From NCBI RefSeq assembly GCF_003014755.1, contig NZ_PYAW01000011.1, forward strand, positions 1-64,000: DNA of 64,000 nucleotides, in the 5' to 3' direction. Position numbers and translations under genes: made by a program. Origin of the DNA: Chitinophaga niastensis. GTDB lineage: Bacteria; Bacteroidota; Bacteroidia; Chitinophagales; Chitinophagaceae. This document shows positions 44,744 through 53,923 of the stretch, one piece after another (position 1 is the stretch's first letter; each line of letters starts with the position of its first letter). A model generated the notes under the pieces. That model was given only the letters and a program-made list of their open reading frames with translations, made no database searches and was not told the origin of the DNA.

Positions 44744-45364
44744 GTGAAAAAAGAGGCGCCCTTAAATACTTTAGCGTCGTACTTACCCGAAGGTACTTTT
44801 GGGCAGGTCATGCATTTTCTCACCACCTATAAGGTGCACCTGACCGTTTCCCGTGAACGCTCCAGTATTCTGGGCGACTACCGTCATCCGGATGGCAGGG
44901 GTAAAGGCCACCGGATCAGCATCAACGGATCACTTAATAAATACGGCTTTCTCCTTACGCTGCTGCACGAAATTGCGCATCTCGTTGCTTATAATAAATA
45001 CGCCAACCAGGTACCTTCTCACGGAAAGGAATGGAAACAGGAATACACGGTTATACTACGTGACTTTGTAGGTAAAAACCTGTTGCCGCCAGATGTGGAA
45101 CTGGCCGTGCGCCAAAGCATGATGAACCCGGCTGCCAGCTCCTGCGCTGATGAAGACCTCATGCGCGTACTGAAAAAATACGACCGCCAAAAGGAAAATC
45201 ACTTCTTTGTAGAACAGGTACCATTACACGGCCTGTTTAAAACTAAAGATGGGCGCATCTTCCGCAGAGGGGAAAAAATAAGAAAACGCTACCGCTGTGA
45301 AGAGGTAGCGTCTCATAAAGTTTATCTTTTTAGTCCTGTTTACGAAGTGGAACTAGCCAGTTAA
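44744..45364 (+). CDS. SprT-like zinc metalloprotease-fold protein
   Basis: 206 residues. The zinc site is LLHEIAHLVAY (HExxH, about 77-81) with a third His in PSHGKEW (about 94). The second half lacks the zinc ribbon cysteines of SPRTN but has a conserved basic patch. SprT relatives act on DNA-protein cross-links in eukaryotes; the bacterial role is unclear. The start lies 5 bases after the previous stop. The stop overlaps the convergent M28 gene. Confidence 0.8.
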   Translation: MKKEAPLNTLASYLPEGTFGQVMHFLTTYKVHLTVSRERSSILGDYRHPDGRGKGHRISINGSLNKYGFLLTLLHEIAHLVAYNKYANQVPSHGKEWKQEYTVILRDFVGKNLLPPDVELAVRQSMMNPAASSCADEDLMRVLKKYDRQKENHFFVEQVPLHGLFKTKDGRIFRRGEKIRKRYRCEEVASHKVYLFSPVYEVELAS

Positions 45365-46293
45365 CTCTTCTCACCCACATAATGCAATACCGGAAAAGTC
45401 ATCGCTTTATCAATCAGTTGTATACCTAATTGCAGAATGCCCGCTTCTGATACTGCCTGTAACTTAGGTGCGTCGTCTGTTGGCTTATGGTAATCATCAT
45501 GTCCGCCTGTGTGAAAGAACATCACCGGCACTCCATGCATATAAAAATTATGATGATCGGATGCCCCTTTGCCAGCAGCATCAGTGAAGTATTTAATACC
45601 TGGCTGCTGAACGTCTTTAAAAACAGCCGGCCATTCTTCTGCACTGCCAAAACCGCCTATACCAATACCTCTTTCCCGATTATAGCGGCCGATCATGTCC
45701 ATATTGAGCATAAAATGCACTTTATCCAGCGGCATGAGCGGGTTGGCAGTGTAATACTTTGAACCCTGCAGCCCCAGCTCTTCTCCACCAAAAGCAATAA
45801 AGAGGAAATTAAACGGCTCTTTATTTTTATTCTTCACATAATGACGCGCCAGCTCCAGTAAACCAGCTACACCGGAAGCATTATCATCTGCCCCGTTATG
45901 GATCTGTCCTATCGGGTACTTCCCATCAAACAAACCGGCGGTGCCAAGATGATCATAGTGTGCAGCAATAATTATCGTACGTGCGGCACCGTTATCGAGG
46001 TAACCTAACACATTACGGCTGGGAATATTTTTATGCGCATTTTTATCAAACGTAAAATCCTGGTAATAGCTGCTGCCATTCACTGTTTGCAGCCCCAGCT
46101 TTTTAAACTGCCTGGCCACATAGCGACTGGCCTTCATGCCTCCCTTTTCCGCGGTCCCCCTGCCCTTCAGTTTATCTGAGGCGAGATAATTTACAATTTC
46201 CTGAATGCGTCCTGCATTCGGTATAGTGTCCTGTGCATGGGCGCCGGCGTACATTCCTATAGCGCAAATCAATAATAACAGTCTCTTCTTCAT
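45361..46293 (-). CDS. M28-family aminopeptidase, secreted
   Basis: 310 residues. A signal peptide (1-20, ending AHA) is followed by the di-zinc peptidase core: HYDHLG, NGADDNASGVAG (bridging Asp), GGEELGLQGS (catalytic and metal Glu), NMDMIGR (Asp) and the final ligand His in HTGGHDDYHKPTDD. It releases N-terminal residues from peptides in the periplasm or outside. Its 3' end overlaps sprT by 4 bases. Confidence 0.92.
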   Translation of the reverse strand: MKKRLLLLICAIGMYAGAHAQDTIPNAGRIQEIVNYLASDKLKGRGTAEKGGMKASRYVARQFKKLGLQTVNGSSYYQDFTFDKNAHKNIPSRNVLGYLDNGAARTIIIAAHYDHLGTAGLFDGKYPIGQIHNGADDNASGVAGLLELARHYVKNKNKEPFNFLFIAFGGEELGLQGSKYYTANPLMPLDKVHFMLNMDMIGRYNRERGIGIGGFGSAEEWPAVFKDVQQPGIKYFTDAAGKGASDHHNFYMHGVPVMFFHTGGHDDYHKPTDDAPKLQAVSEAGILQLGIQLIDKAMTFPVLHYVGEKS

Positions 46294-46309
46294 ATCTGGT
46301 CAAAAATAG

Positions 46310-46337
46310 AGAAGGCTTCCCAATGAGGAAGCCTTCT
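46310..46337 (-). terminator. Terminator of yidC
   Basis: A perfect 11-bp stem (46310-46320 with 46327-46337) with a 6-base loop, followed on the - strand by a T-rich tract. It lies 40 bases past the yidC stop and just before the M28 gene. Confidence 0.8.
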
Positions 46338-46376
46338 GCTAAAAATTATGTTTGAATTGTTCAGATTGTATTAATC

Positions 46377-48227
46377 TTATTTTTTCCCTTTCTGCGATGC
46401 CTGCTGTCGTTGCTGGACTTCTTCCAGCTTCTCCTGCCATTTGGATTTGCTCTTGGGTTTCTTTTTGTTTTCCTGGATCTGTGCGTGAATCTTATCGTGG
46501 TTAATGATGAACTTCTGGATCACAAACTGCAACAGGATACTGATCACGTTGGACAGGAAGTAGTAGAAGGTCAGTGCCGCAGCCAAACGGTTAAAGATAC
46601 CCAGCAACATTACCGGCATCATGTAAGGCATGTACTTCATCACGGGATTGCTCTGATCAGTCATTCCACGGTTGTAGAAGGCCAGGATCAAGCTGGTAAC
46701 AGTCATGAGGATGGTGAACAAACTCACGTGATTACCATAAAAAGGTACGTTGAACGGTAAGCTCAGGATAGAATCATAGGTAGATAAATCCTTCGCCCAC
46801 AGGAAACTTTCCTGACGCAGCTCAATGGAAGATGGGAAGAAGCTGTACATCGCTACCAGGATAGGCAGCTGCAGTAAAGCCGGTAAACACCCACCCAGCG
46901 GGTTTACACCAGCACTTTTGAACAATTTCATTTGTTCCACACCAAAACCTTGCTGATCATCACCAAATTTAGCTTTCAGTGCATCAATTTCAGGTTTCAG
47001 CACTTTCATTTTAGCCTGAGATACATAACTCTGGTAAGTGAAAGGCGCTATCAGCAAACGTATAAAGAGTGTCAGTAAGATGATGATAATACCGTAATTG
47101 TGGATAAATCCACTCAGGAAGTTAAACACCGGAATGATAACAGCGATGTTAACATACTTCACAAAGGCAAAAATACCAGTGCCCAGCGGGATGATCTTCT
47201 GCAATCCGATATCAAAAGAATGCAGTGTTTTATAATGGTTAGGGCCATAATAAATTTCTATCGGGAAAGAGAAATCATTAGCGCGGTTGTACGGAATTTG
47301 TATAGTGGTAAATGTTTGTCCCACGATGTTAGCACTTTCCGGTACTTTGGTATTTACATCTGCGTTATTGAAATTATCTTTTTTAGCGATCAGCGTGGTA
47401 TTGAAGAACTGCTGTTTTACGCTCACCCATTTCAGTTTGTTATCCAGTTTTTCGTGGCTGGTACGGTTCAGGGTGAAGTAATCATGCTTGTCGTGCTCGT
47501 ACATGTAGTGCACCTGGTTGTTCAGGCGCTCGTTCTGCATATCATGTTCCTGTTTGTCGTCCTGCGCGTTCCACTGTAAGGCCAGGTAGTTTTGATTACC
47601 CGGAAGCATTGTTTGCAAACCAACTGCGTGAATGGTATAATCCACTACGTAGCTGCCTGGTTTCAGGGAATAGGTAAATTCCAGGTAAGCAGCCGGATTG
47701 CTGGTATTGAGGCGATAGGAGATAGTTTTAACACCACCTGCTAATTCCTGTGGTTGTCCGGCTGTAAAGAACAGATCAGCACTATTCAGTACTTTGGTAG
47801 GACTGGCAGGTACTTCTATAGAGAGGCGGTTAAATGAGCCTTGCAGCAACATTAAAGGAGCCCCGTCGTATGTTTTATATTGTTTCAGCTGTACGCTGGA
47901 TGGTTGTCCACCCTGGTTGGAGAAAGCGATTTTCACCACATCGTTTTCCAGTGTTGTTGTTTGCACCGAACCGGTAGCTGCTGCTGCAAATGCGCCAAAT
48001 TCTCCCGTAAGCTGTGCCTGATGGGCTGAATCAAGCTTGCCACCTGCTGCCGCAGTAGCGAGGCTCACAGTATCTGCAATAGGTGTTTTAGGCTGATTAA
48101 GCGCTGCGATGGAATCTTGCCGGGCTTTCTCCTTTGCGGCACCTGCCTGTTGCTTCTGATTGAAGAATATATATCCTACCAACAGAACGCCCAACAGTAA
48201 GAACCCAATGACCGAATTTCTATCCAT
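46377..48227 (-). CDS. yidC: Membrane protein insertase YidC
   Basis: 616 residues from the ATG at 48227 (the ORF to 48236 adds MHF). One N-terminal TM, a large periplasmic beta-sandwich domain (about 55-340), then the conserved five-TM insertase core (about 370-575) with FTYQSYVSQAKMKVLKPEI and GCLPALLQLPILVAMYSFFPSSIELR. A basic cytosolic tail follows. Inserts Sec-dependent and Sec-independent proteins into the inner membrane. Confidence 0.96.
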   Translation of the reverse strand: MDRNSVIGFLLLGVLLVGYIFFNQKQQAGAAKEKARQDSIAALNQPKTPIADTVSLATAAAGGKLDSAHQAQLTGEFGAFAAAATGSVQTTTLENDVVKIAFSNQGGQPSSVQLKQYKTYDGAPLMLLQGSFNRLSIEVPASPTKVLNSADLFFTAGQPQELAGGVKTISYRLNTSNPAAYLEFTYSLKPGSYVVDYTIHAVGLQTMLPGNQNYLALQWNAQDDKQEHDMQNERLNNQVHYMYEHDKHDYFTLNRTSHEKLDNKLKWVSVKQQFFNTTLIAKKDNFNNADVNTKVPESANIVGQTFTTIQIPYNRANDFSFPIEIYYGPNHYKTLHSFDIGLQKIIPLGTGIFAFVKYVNIAVIIPVFNFLSGFIHNYGIIIILLTLFIRLLIAPFTYQSYVSQAKMKVLKPEIDALKAKFGDDQQGFGVEQMKLFKSAGVNPLGGCLPALLQLPILVAMYSFFPSSIELRQESFLWAKDLSTYDSILSLPFNVPFYGNHVSLFTILMTVTSLILAFYNRGMTDQSNPVMKYMPYMMPVMLLGIFNRLAAALTFYYFLSNVISILLQFVIQKFIINHDKIHAQIQENKKKPKSKSKWQEKLEEVQQRQQASQKGKK

Positions 48228-48384
48228 GAAATGCAATTAAAATTTAGGCAGCAAAGGTAAGCATGATTTTATGAATTGAACACGCTTTTTAGGTGAAACC
48301 GCTGTTAATTGCGGGGAAAATGATAAATAAGTAAAACAAATACGTAATATACTGACAATCAATACTAAAATTATCTTTCCCAGG

Positions 48385-48535
48385 ATTAGGCAGATTGCAC
48401 TGATTTTGCTGATTTTTAATCTTTTTGATTTAGAAGATGATTAAAAAAGATTAGCGAAGATAAAAGCGGCTAATTCCGCTTCGATCTTCGCTTTAATTAT
48501 TTATACTAAATGCTAATAGCTAAGCGCTAATGGCT
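48385..48535. repeat. Chimeric palindromic element, period-9 arm on one side and period-7 arm on the other
   Basis: The core stem pairs 48453-48469 with 48476-48492 (two mismatches) and contains AGCGAAGA. To the left, 48385-48420 is a period-9 array of GATTnnnnn words (the type at 58109). To the right, 48510-48533 has 7-base TAGC-type words (the type at 9188). The two outer arms therefore belong to different families. It ends at the pyrG stop. Confidence 0.75.
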
Positions 48536-50185
48536 TTATTGCGCTACTTTCTCTTCTGCTATTTTCGCTTTACCATTCTTGCTTTCAGCATATTGCTTAG
48601 CTGCTTTGATAAAGGAAACAAAAATAGGTGCAGGGCTTTCTACCGTACTTTTCAGCTCTGGGTGGAATTGTGATCCCACAAAGAACGGATGACCAGGCAA
48701 CTCAATGATTTCCACCAGGCCGCTTTCGGGGTTCTTACCGGAAGCTACCAAACCTGCTGCTTCAAATTGCTGCAGGAAGTCGTTGTTAAATTCATAACGG
48801 TGACGGTGTCTTTCGCTGATGGTAGTTTTACCATAGATTTCCGCTGCTTTGGAAGCTGGTGCCAGTTCGCAGGAATAAGCGCCCAAACGCATGGTACCAC
48901 CTTTAGCGGTTATTTTCTTCTGCTCTTCCATGAGATTGATCACCGGATGTGCAGTATCAGGATTCATTTCCACAGAATGCGCATCTTTCCATCCGAGTAC
49001 ATTGCGGGCGTATTCTACCACACTCATTTGCATACCCAGACAGATACCGAAGAACGGCAGCAGATTTTCACGGGCATACTGAATAGCTATTATTTTACCT
49101 TCAATACCGCGATGACCGAAGCCTGGTGCTACTAAGAGACCGTCGAGGTTCTTCAGTTTTTCGCATACATTTTCAGGTGTAATATGTTCAGAGTGGATAT
49201 TTTGTACCACTACCTTGCACTCATTGAGGGAACCGGCATGTATAAAAGATTCCAGGATGGATTTATAGGCATCCTGCAATTCCACATATTTACCGATCAA
49301 ACCGATGGTCACTTTGGATTTAGGATATTTCAACTTATCCAGGAATTCGCGCCATTTAATCAGTTCCGGTTCTTTTTCTACCGGCAGGTTCAATCTTTTC
49401 AGTACTGAAACGTCCAGTTTTTCCCGCATCATTTCCAGTGGTACTTCGTAGATAGTAGCCACGTCATTAGCCTCAATTACCGCATCTACCTGTACATTAC
49501 AGAACAGGGCGATTTTCTTTTTCAGATCGCGGTAAAGTGGTTCTTCCGTACGACATACTATGATATCCGGATGTACACCATATTCACTTAACAGGCGTAC
49601 AGAGTGTTGCGTAGGCTTGGTTTTCAGCTCTTTAGCTGCGCGCAGATACGGAATGAGTGTAAGATGTACTACCAGGCAATCTTCTTCACCTAACTCCCAC
49701 TGCAACTGACGAACCGCCTCAATATAAGGGAGTGATTCAATATCACCCACGGTACCGCCCAGCTCAGTTATCACGATATCGTATTTACCATCTTTGCCCA
49801 ACAACAGGATACGGCGTTTGATTTCGTCCGTAATGTGAGGAATTACCTGCACGGTTTTACCGAGGTAGGCACCTTCTCTTTCCTTGTTGATAACAGTTTG
49901 ATAAATACGGCCAGTAGTAACATTATTGGCTTGAGATGTAGGCGTATTTAAAAAACGCTCATAGTGCCCAAGATCCAGATCTGTTTCTGCGCCATCTTCC
50001 GTTACATAACATTCACCATGTTCATAAGGGTTTAATGTTCCCGGATCCACATTGATATATGGATCAAATTTCTGAATAGTCACTCTAAAGCCGCGCGCCT
50101 GCAATAATTTTGCCAGCGAGGCAGCTATAATTCCTTTACCCAAAGAGGAAGTAACACCTCCCGTAACGAAGATATATTTTGCCAT
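48536..50185 (-). CDS. pyrG: CTP synthase
   Basis: Aminates UTP to CTP with glutamine and ATP. 549 residues: an ATP-dependent synthase domain (about 1-270, FVTGGVTSSLGKGI) and a class I glutaminase domain (about 300-535) with the nucleophile in FFGICLGMQ and the His/Glu pair in FHPELKS. Length is normal. yidC follows 309 bases downstream across a palindromic element. Confidence 0.97.
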   Translation of the reverse strand: MAKYIFVTGGVTSSLGKGIIAASLAKLLQARGFRVTIQKFDPYINVDPGTLNPYEHGECYVTEDGAETDLDLGHYERFLNTPTSQANNVTTGRIYQTVINKEREGAYLGKTVQVIPHITDEIKRRILLLGKDGKYDIVITELGGTVGDIESLPYIEAVRQLQWELGEEDCLVVHLTLIPYLRAAKELKTKPTQHSVRLLSEYGVHPDIIVCRTEEPLYRDLKKKIALFCNVQVDAVIEANDVATIYEVPLEMMREKLDVSVLKRLNLPVEKEPELIKWREFLDKLKYPKSKVTIGLIGKYVELQDAYKSILESFIHAGSLNECKVVVQNIHSEHITPENVCEKLKNLDGLLVAPGFGHRGIEGKIIAIQYARENLLPFFGICLGMQMSVVEYARNVLGWKDAHSVEMNPDTAHPVINLMEEQKKITAKGGTMRLGAYSCELAPASKAAEIYGKTTISERHRHRYEFNNDFLQQFEAAGLVASGKNPESGLVEIIELPGHPFFVGSQFHPELKSTVESPAPIFVSFIKAAKQYAESKNGKAKIAEEKVAQ

Positions 50186-50286
50186 AAAAACTAAAATTCA
50201 GCTAAAAGTACTTGACCTATAAACGGGGAAGTGCCGGACTGCGTTTGGTGTAATACCGATCAAGTAAACTACTTCCGAAGGTCATG

Positions 50287-50316
50287 CAAAGTTACACAAA
50301 TTTGCTTCGCTCCCAA
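50287..50316 (-). promoter_or_regulatory. Consensus promoter of pyrG
   Basis: On the - strand TTG (50314-50316), 19 bases, TAACTTTG (50287-50294) is a full match to the Bacteroidota promoter. The predicted leader before pyrG is about 100 bases. The gap 50186-50520 (335 bases) holds this and the divergent promoter; no other gene is seen there. Confidence 0.75.
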
Positions 50317-50493
50317 GTTTTTTACGAAATGGCTTTATTTATTTGTTAATTTTTCAAGGTTTCTCTTCAGCTCTCATCATTGATCCACAGGGCGTTTTAA
50401 AGATTTTTCAAGTACAGGAAATTATTTGTTAAAAACCTTCATCAAATGCCATCTGTTCTTTCAAATGCTTTCCATCCATAAATATATAAACAG

Positions 50494-50501
50494 TAAATTT
50501 G
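50494..50501 (+). promoter_or_regulatory. -7 box TAAATTTG of the acyl-CoA thioesterase gene
   Basis: An exact TAnnTTTG match 19 bases before the ATG at 50521. No clear -33. Confidence 0.5.
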
Positions 50502-50520
50502 CGTCCGAAATACATAAATA

Positions 50521-51045
50521 ATGACTTTAACGCCTAAGAGAGCACAAGACTCGCTGATACAGATGACTGAACTGGTTTTACCGAATGATACCAATACATT
50601 CGGAAACCTGATGGGAGGCCGTTTGATGTACTGGATGGACATTGCAGCCGCACTGGCCTGTATGAAACATTGCAGCGCACCGGTGGTAACTGCTTCAGTA
50701 GATAACATCTCCTTTGAAAATCCCATTAAACTGGGCAATGTTGTACATATTGAGTCCAAAGTGAGCCGTGCCTTTAACACTTCTATGGAAGTACACATGA
50801 GAGTATGGGGAGAAGATCCGGTACAGCAATATCGCTATAAGTCCAACGAAGCCTTCATGACTTTTGTGGCGCTGGACCCGAACGGTAACTCCCGGCCGGT
50901 ACCTGCTATTATCACCGATACAGAAGAAGAAAAAAAATTATATGAAGGTGCGTTGCGCCGTCGTCAGCTCCGTTTGATCCTGGGAGGAAAAATGAAACCA
51001 CAGGATGCGGATGAACTGAAAGCATTATTTTTTGAGAAGATCTGA
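50521..51045 (+). CDS. Acyl-CoA thioesterase, hotdog fold
   Basis: 174 residues. The hotdog core carries the PNDTNTFGNLMGGRLMYWMDIAAA block (about 21-44) with the catalytic Asn/Asp region of BFIT/YciA-type thioesterases, and ASVDNISFENPIKLGNVVHIESKV. The C-terminal 40 residues form a helical extension. Hydrolyses acyl-CoAs in the cytoplasm; chain-length preference unknown. It is separated from the convergent HD gene by a small hairpin. Confidence 0.9.
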   Translation: MTLTPKRAQDSLIQMTELVLPNDTNTFGNLMGGRLMYWMDIAAALACMKHCSAPVVTASVDNISFENPIKLGNVVHIESKVSRAFNTSMEVHMRVWGEDPVQQYRYKSNEAFMTFVALDPNGNSRPVPAIITDTEEEKKLYEGALRRRQLRLILGGKMKPQDADELKALFFEKI

Positions 51046-51061
51046 TCCTTTGCGGGAACCG

Positions 51062-51113
51062 CTGATTTTTGCAGACTGTTATTTAAGTACAAATATCTGC
51101 CTGCAAAAATCAG
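51062..51113. repeat. Inverted repeat after the thioesterase gene
   Basis: CTGATTTTTGCAG (51062-51074) and its exact complement (51101-51113) flank a 26-base loop. It may act as a terminator at this convergent junction but lacks the tandem words and the GCGAAGA core. Confidence 0.6.
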
Positions 51114-51131
51114 TAAATGCCTGCATCTTAA

Positions 51132-51779
51132 TTATATCACTCCTTCCCACTCTTTATAAAATCTATCCAGAAATATTTCCATGAATGCATGTCTTTCGGC
51201 TGCCAGTTCCTTGCCGGTGGCAGTATTCATGCGATCCTTCAATAAAAGCAGCTTCTCATAAAAATGCGTGATAGTTGGTGCAGTGCTATTTTTATATGCT
51301 TCTTTTGTCATTTCAAGATTGGGCACTACAGCCGGATCGTATAAGGACCTGTTTGTGAATCCACCGTAATTAAATGCGCGGGCAATACCAATGGCACCAA
51401 TGGCATCCAGCCTGTCTGCGTCCTGCACCACTCCCAGTTCAGTGGAATAGAAAACCTTTTCATGATTCCCTCCTTTAAAAGAAATATGACGGATGATATT
51501 TTCCACATGTGCAATGATTTCCGGCGATACGGCCAGGTTTTGCAGGAAAGCCACCGCTTTTGCAGGGCCAATATTTTCATCGCCATTATGAAATTTGGAA
51601 TCGGCAATATCGTGCAATAAAGCCCCCAGTTCCACTACCAAAGGATCTACCGCTTCTTTGGCGGCAATATGTTTTGCCTGTTGCCATACCCGGTAAATAT
51701 GCCACCAGTCGTGGCCTCCTTCTGCACCTGCCAGCTCCTTTTTTACAAATACTACTGTTTCATCTATGATTTGCTGCAT
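51132..51779 (-). CDS. HD-domain phosphohydrolase (YedJ-like)
   Basis: 215 residues from the ATG at 51779; an upstream ATG would place the N terminus inside the neighbouring promoter. Metal ligands of the HD fold are visible: GGHDWWHIYRVW, LGALLHDIADSKFHNGDE (the HD pair), and VQDADRLDAIGAIGIARAF. The layout matches the YedJ group. Substrate unknown, probably a nucleotide or phosphomonoester. A TATCTTTA box at 51784-51791 sits 4 bases before the ATG. Confidence 0.85.
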   Translation of the reverse strand: MQQIIDETVVFVKKELAGAEGGHDWWHIYRVWQQAKHIAAKEAVDPLVVELGALLHDIADSKFHNGDENIGPAKAVAFLQNLAVSPEIIAHVENIIRHISFKGGNHEKVFYSTELGVVQDADRLDAIGAIGIARAFNYGGFTNRSLYDPAVVPNLEMTKEAYKNSTAPTITHFYEKLLLLKDRMNTATGKELAAERHAFMEIFLDRFYKEWEGVI

Positions 51780-51850
51780 CCCGTAAAGATACACACGGTA
51801 TGCTATTTGTGGCAATACTCCTGTCATTCATTACAATTAAAATCTATAAT

Positions 51851-52171
51851 ATGGGAGTCATTGTTATTGTAGCATACAGGCCCAAAGCCGGGCAGGACGA
51901 AATGTTAAAACAACTGGTACAGGCACATGTACCGATATTAAGAGGGGAAGGGCTTACCACTGAAAGAGCACCACTGATCCTGCGCACAAAAGACGGCAGC
52001 ATCCTGGAGATATTTGAATGGAAATCTACAGAGTCCATTACCCAGGCACATAATAATAAAATAGTGAATGAGTTATGGGACAAATTTCATACAGCCTGTA
52101 ACTATATCGCCCCATCACAGATCCCTGAATTCAAGGATTTGTTTGCTGCCTTTGAGCCGGTTAACTGGTAA
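51851..52171 (+). CDS. Small ABM-type (dimeric ferredoxin-like) protein
   Basis: 106 residues from the ATG at 51851; the ORF opens at 51800 but the extra residues overlap the divergent HD gene's promoter. An antibiotic-biosynthesis-monooxygenase-like fold is suggested by VIVAYRPKAGQDEMLKQLVQAHVPIL and ILEIFEWKSTESITQAHNN. No catalytic residues can be named. The DUF488 gene starts immediately after its stop codon. Confidence 0.6.
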   Translation: MGVIVIVAYRPKAGQDEMLKQLVQAHVPILRGEGLTTERAPLILRTKDGSILEIFEWKSTESITQAHNNKIVNELWDKFHTACNYIAPSQIPEFKDLFAAFEPVNW

Positions 52172-52522
52172 ATGCAAAAAATGATACAGATAAAACGCGT
52201 ATATGAAAATTATGAAGAAGGTGATGGCTATCGCGTGCTGGTAGATCGATTGTGGCCACGAGGCATTTCTAAAGCAACCGCGCGCATCGATGAATGGGCA
52301 AAAGAAATTGCACCCAGTAACGAATTACGCCAATGGTTTAACCATGAACCGGAAAAATTTTCCGCATTCAGGACAAAATATAAACACGAATTACAGGATA
52401 AGAAAGACTGGCTGGACGCCATCAGAAAGAAGACACAACATCAGCGGGTAACCTTGTTGTACGGGGCTAAAGATAAAGAACACAATCAGGCGCAAGTGCT
52501 ACTGGAGCTATTAAAGAAATAG
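52172..52522 (+). CDS. DUF488 family protein (YeaO-like)
   Basis: 116 residues with the family signatures RVLVDRLWPRGISK (about 21-34), LRQWFNHEP and VTLLYGAKDKEHNQA. DUF488 proteins are small cytosolic proteins of unknown role, sometimes linked to heme or metal contexts. The start is adjacent to the preceding stop codon, suggesting coupling. The stop lies 2 bases from the convergent siroheme gene. Confidence 0.85.
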   Translation: MQKMIQIKRVYENYEEGDGYRVLVDRLWPRGISKATARIDEWAKEIAPSNELRQWFNHEPEKFSAFRTKYKHELQDKKDWLDAIRKKTQHQRVTLLYGAKDKEHNQAQVLLELLKK

Positions 52523-52524
52523 TG

Positions 52525-53118
52525 CTATACCCCTTCACTTTCTGGCCGTACCAATATATCTGTAATGCTATTCAGCTTCTTCACCTTGCTGGCAAAATCA
52601 CCTTTCAGTTTATCGCGGATCAGCGACAATTTATTCAATACCTCATCCAGTGTATCCGGAATAGCTTCCTGCAACACCTGTTTGAGACGCTTAGCCACTG
52701 TAGGCGATTTACCGTTTGTAGAGATAGCAATCTTAAGATTCCCTTTCTGCACCACGGAACCAAGATAAAAATCACAGAGATCAGGTGTATCAGCTACATT
52801 GATTAACACCTTACTACATTTGGCTTTTTCCCAAACATTATAATTAAACTCCCTGTTATTGGTAGCAGCTATCACCAGGTCTTTCCCCAGCAAATCGCCG
52901 CAGGAGAAAGATTTTTGAATCAAAGTGATATTAGGGTAATGATGGGTCAGTTCTTCCAGCGCCGGCAAAAATTGCAACGCTACTACGGTGATAGTTGCGC
53001 CAGGACAGTTTTCCAACATAGCGTTGGCTTTCTCTAATCCAACATTACCACCGCCCACTACCAGTACGTGCAGACGGTGTAATTTGAAAAATACCGGAAA
53101 TAACTGATTTTCTTCCAT
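52525..53118 (-). CDS. Precorrin-2 dehydrogenase / sirohydrochlorin ferrochelatase-type protein
   Basis: 197 residues, the CysG N-terminal (SirC/Met8-like) half of siroheme synthase. LHVLVVGGGNVGLEKANAML is the NAD-binding Gly loop (about 12-31), and the STNGKSPTVAKRLKQVL segment marks the dimerisation/active region. It oxidises precorrin-2 and may insert iron to complete siroheme. Its ATG overlaps the cobA stop (TAATG), and siroheme is the cofactor of the reductase encoded upstream in the same operon. Confidence 0.9.
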   Translation of the reverse strand: MEENQLFPVFFKLHRLHVLVVGGGNVGLEKANAMLENCPGATITVVALQFLPALEELTHHYPNITLIQKSFSCGDLLGKDLVIAATNNREFNYNVWEKAKCSKVLINVADTPDLCDFYLGSVVQKGNLKIAISTNGKSPTVAKRLKQVLQEAIPDTLDEVLNKLSLIRDKLKGDFASKVKKLNSITDILVRPESEGV

Positions 53119-53894
53119 TATACGGCTATTTTTAGTTCTTCTGAAACCTTGCTTTGTATGGCATGGAAAGCTTCATGGAAGCGTACCACTTCGCCAATTA
53201 CAATAATAGCGGGATTATGCAGATCATTCGTGGTGGCTATCTCCACCAGGTCTGCTACATTGCCCAGCCCCATTTTCTGCGTTGGCAACGTGCCATTCTG
53301 AATAATGGCGGCGGGTATTTCTCCCTTTCCTTCTGCGCTATAGATGGCTGCTATTTCTGCCAGCTTGCTCATCCCCATTAGTATTACTACCGTTGTGTTA
53401 GCCCGGATAGCGTGATCCAGATCACGGGATAAGCTCCCACTTTGTGTGGTACCTGTGATAACCCAAAAACCTTCACTGATATTGCGTGCAGTAACCGGTA
53501 TTTTGTTTATTCCCGGTACTGAGATAGCACTGGAAATACCAGGTACTACTTCAGCGGTGATACCAAATTGCTGTGCAAAAGCAATTTCTTCCTGACCGCG
53601 ACCGAAAACAAAGGAGTCGCCACCTTTTAGACGAACGACACTGCCATAAGTTAATGCGTACTTTACAATCATTCTGTTTATTTCGTCCTGAGAGTAAACG
53701 TGCATACCTGCACGTTTACCTACAAAACGACGGAGACAATTAGCTGGCGCATGTTCCAGCAGTTCATTATTGGATAATGCATCATAAAGAATTACCCTCG
53801 CATTTTGAATAGCCTTTAAGCCCTTTACCGTAATCAGCTCCGGATCTCCCGGCCCAGCGCCTACCAATGTGAGTTTAGGTTGTATATTTTGCAT
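53118..53894 (-). CDS. cobA: Uroporphyrinogen-III C-methyltransferase
   Basis: Methylates uroporphyrinogen III twice with SAM to give precorrin-2, the branch point to siroheme. 258 residues with the SUMT signatures VGAGPGDPELITVKGL (about 12-27), YDALSNNELL, RLKGGDSFVFGRGQEE (about 88-103) and VPGISSAISVPG. It is the second gene of the sulfite reductase unit; only 29 bases separate it from the reductase. Confidence 0.95.
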   Translation of the reverse strand: MQNIQPKLTLVGAGPGDPELITVKGLKAIQNARVILYDALSNNELLEHAPANCLRRFVGKRAGMHVYSQDEINRMIVKYALTYGSVVRLKGGDSFVFGRGQEEIAFAQQFGITAEVVPGISSAISVPGINKIPVTARNISEGFWVITGTTQSGSLSRDLDHAIRANTTVVILMGMSKLAEIAAIYSAEGKGEIPAAIIQNGTLPTQKMGLGNVADLVEIATTNDLHNPAIIVIGEVVRFHEAFHAIQSKVSEELKIAV

Positions 53895-53923
53895 TTGATG
53901 TAGTGTTTAGATAGATGAATGAA

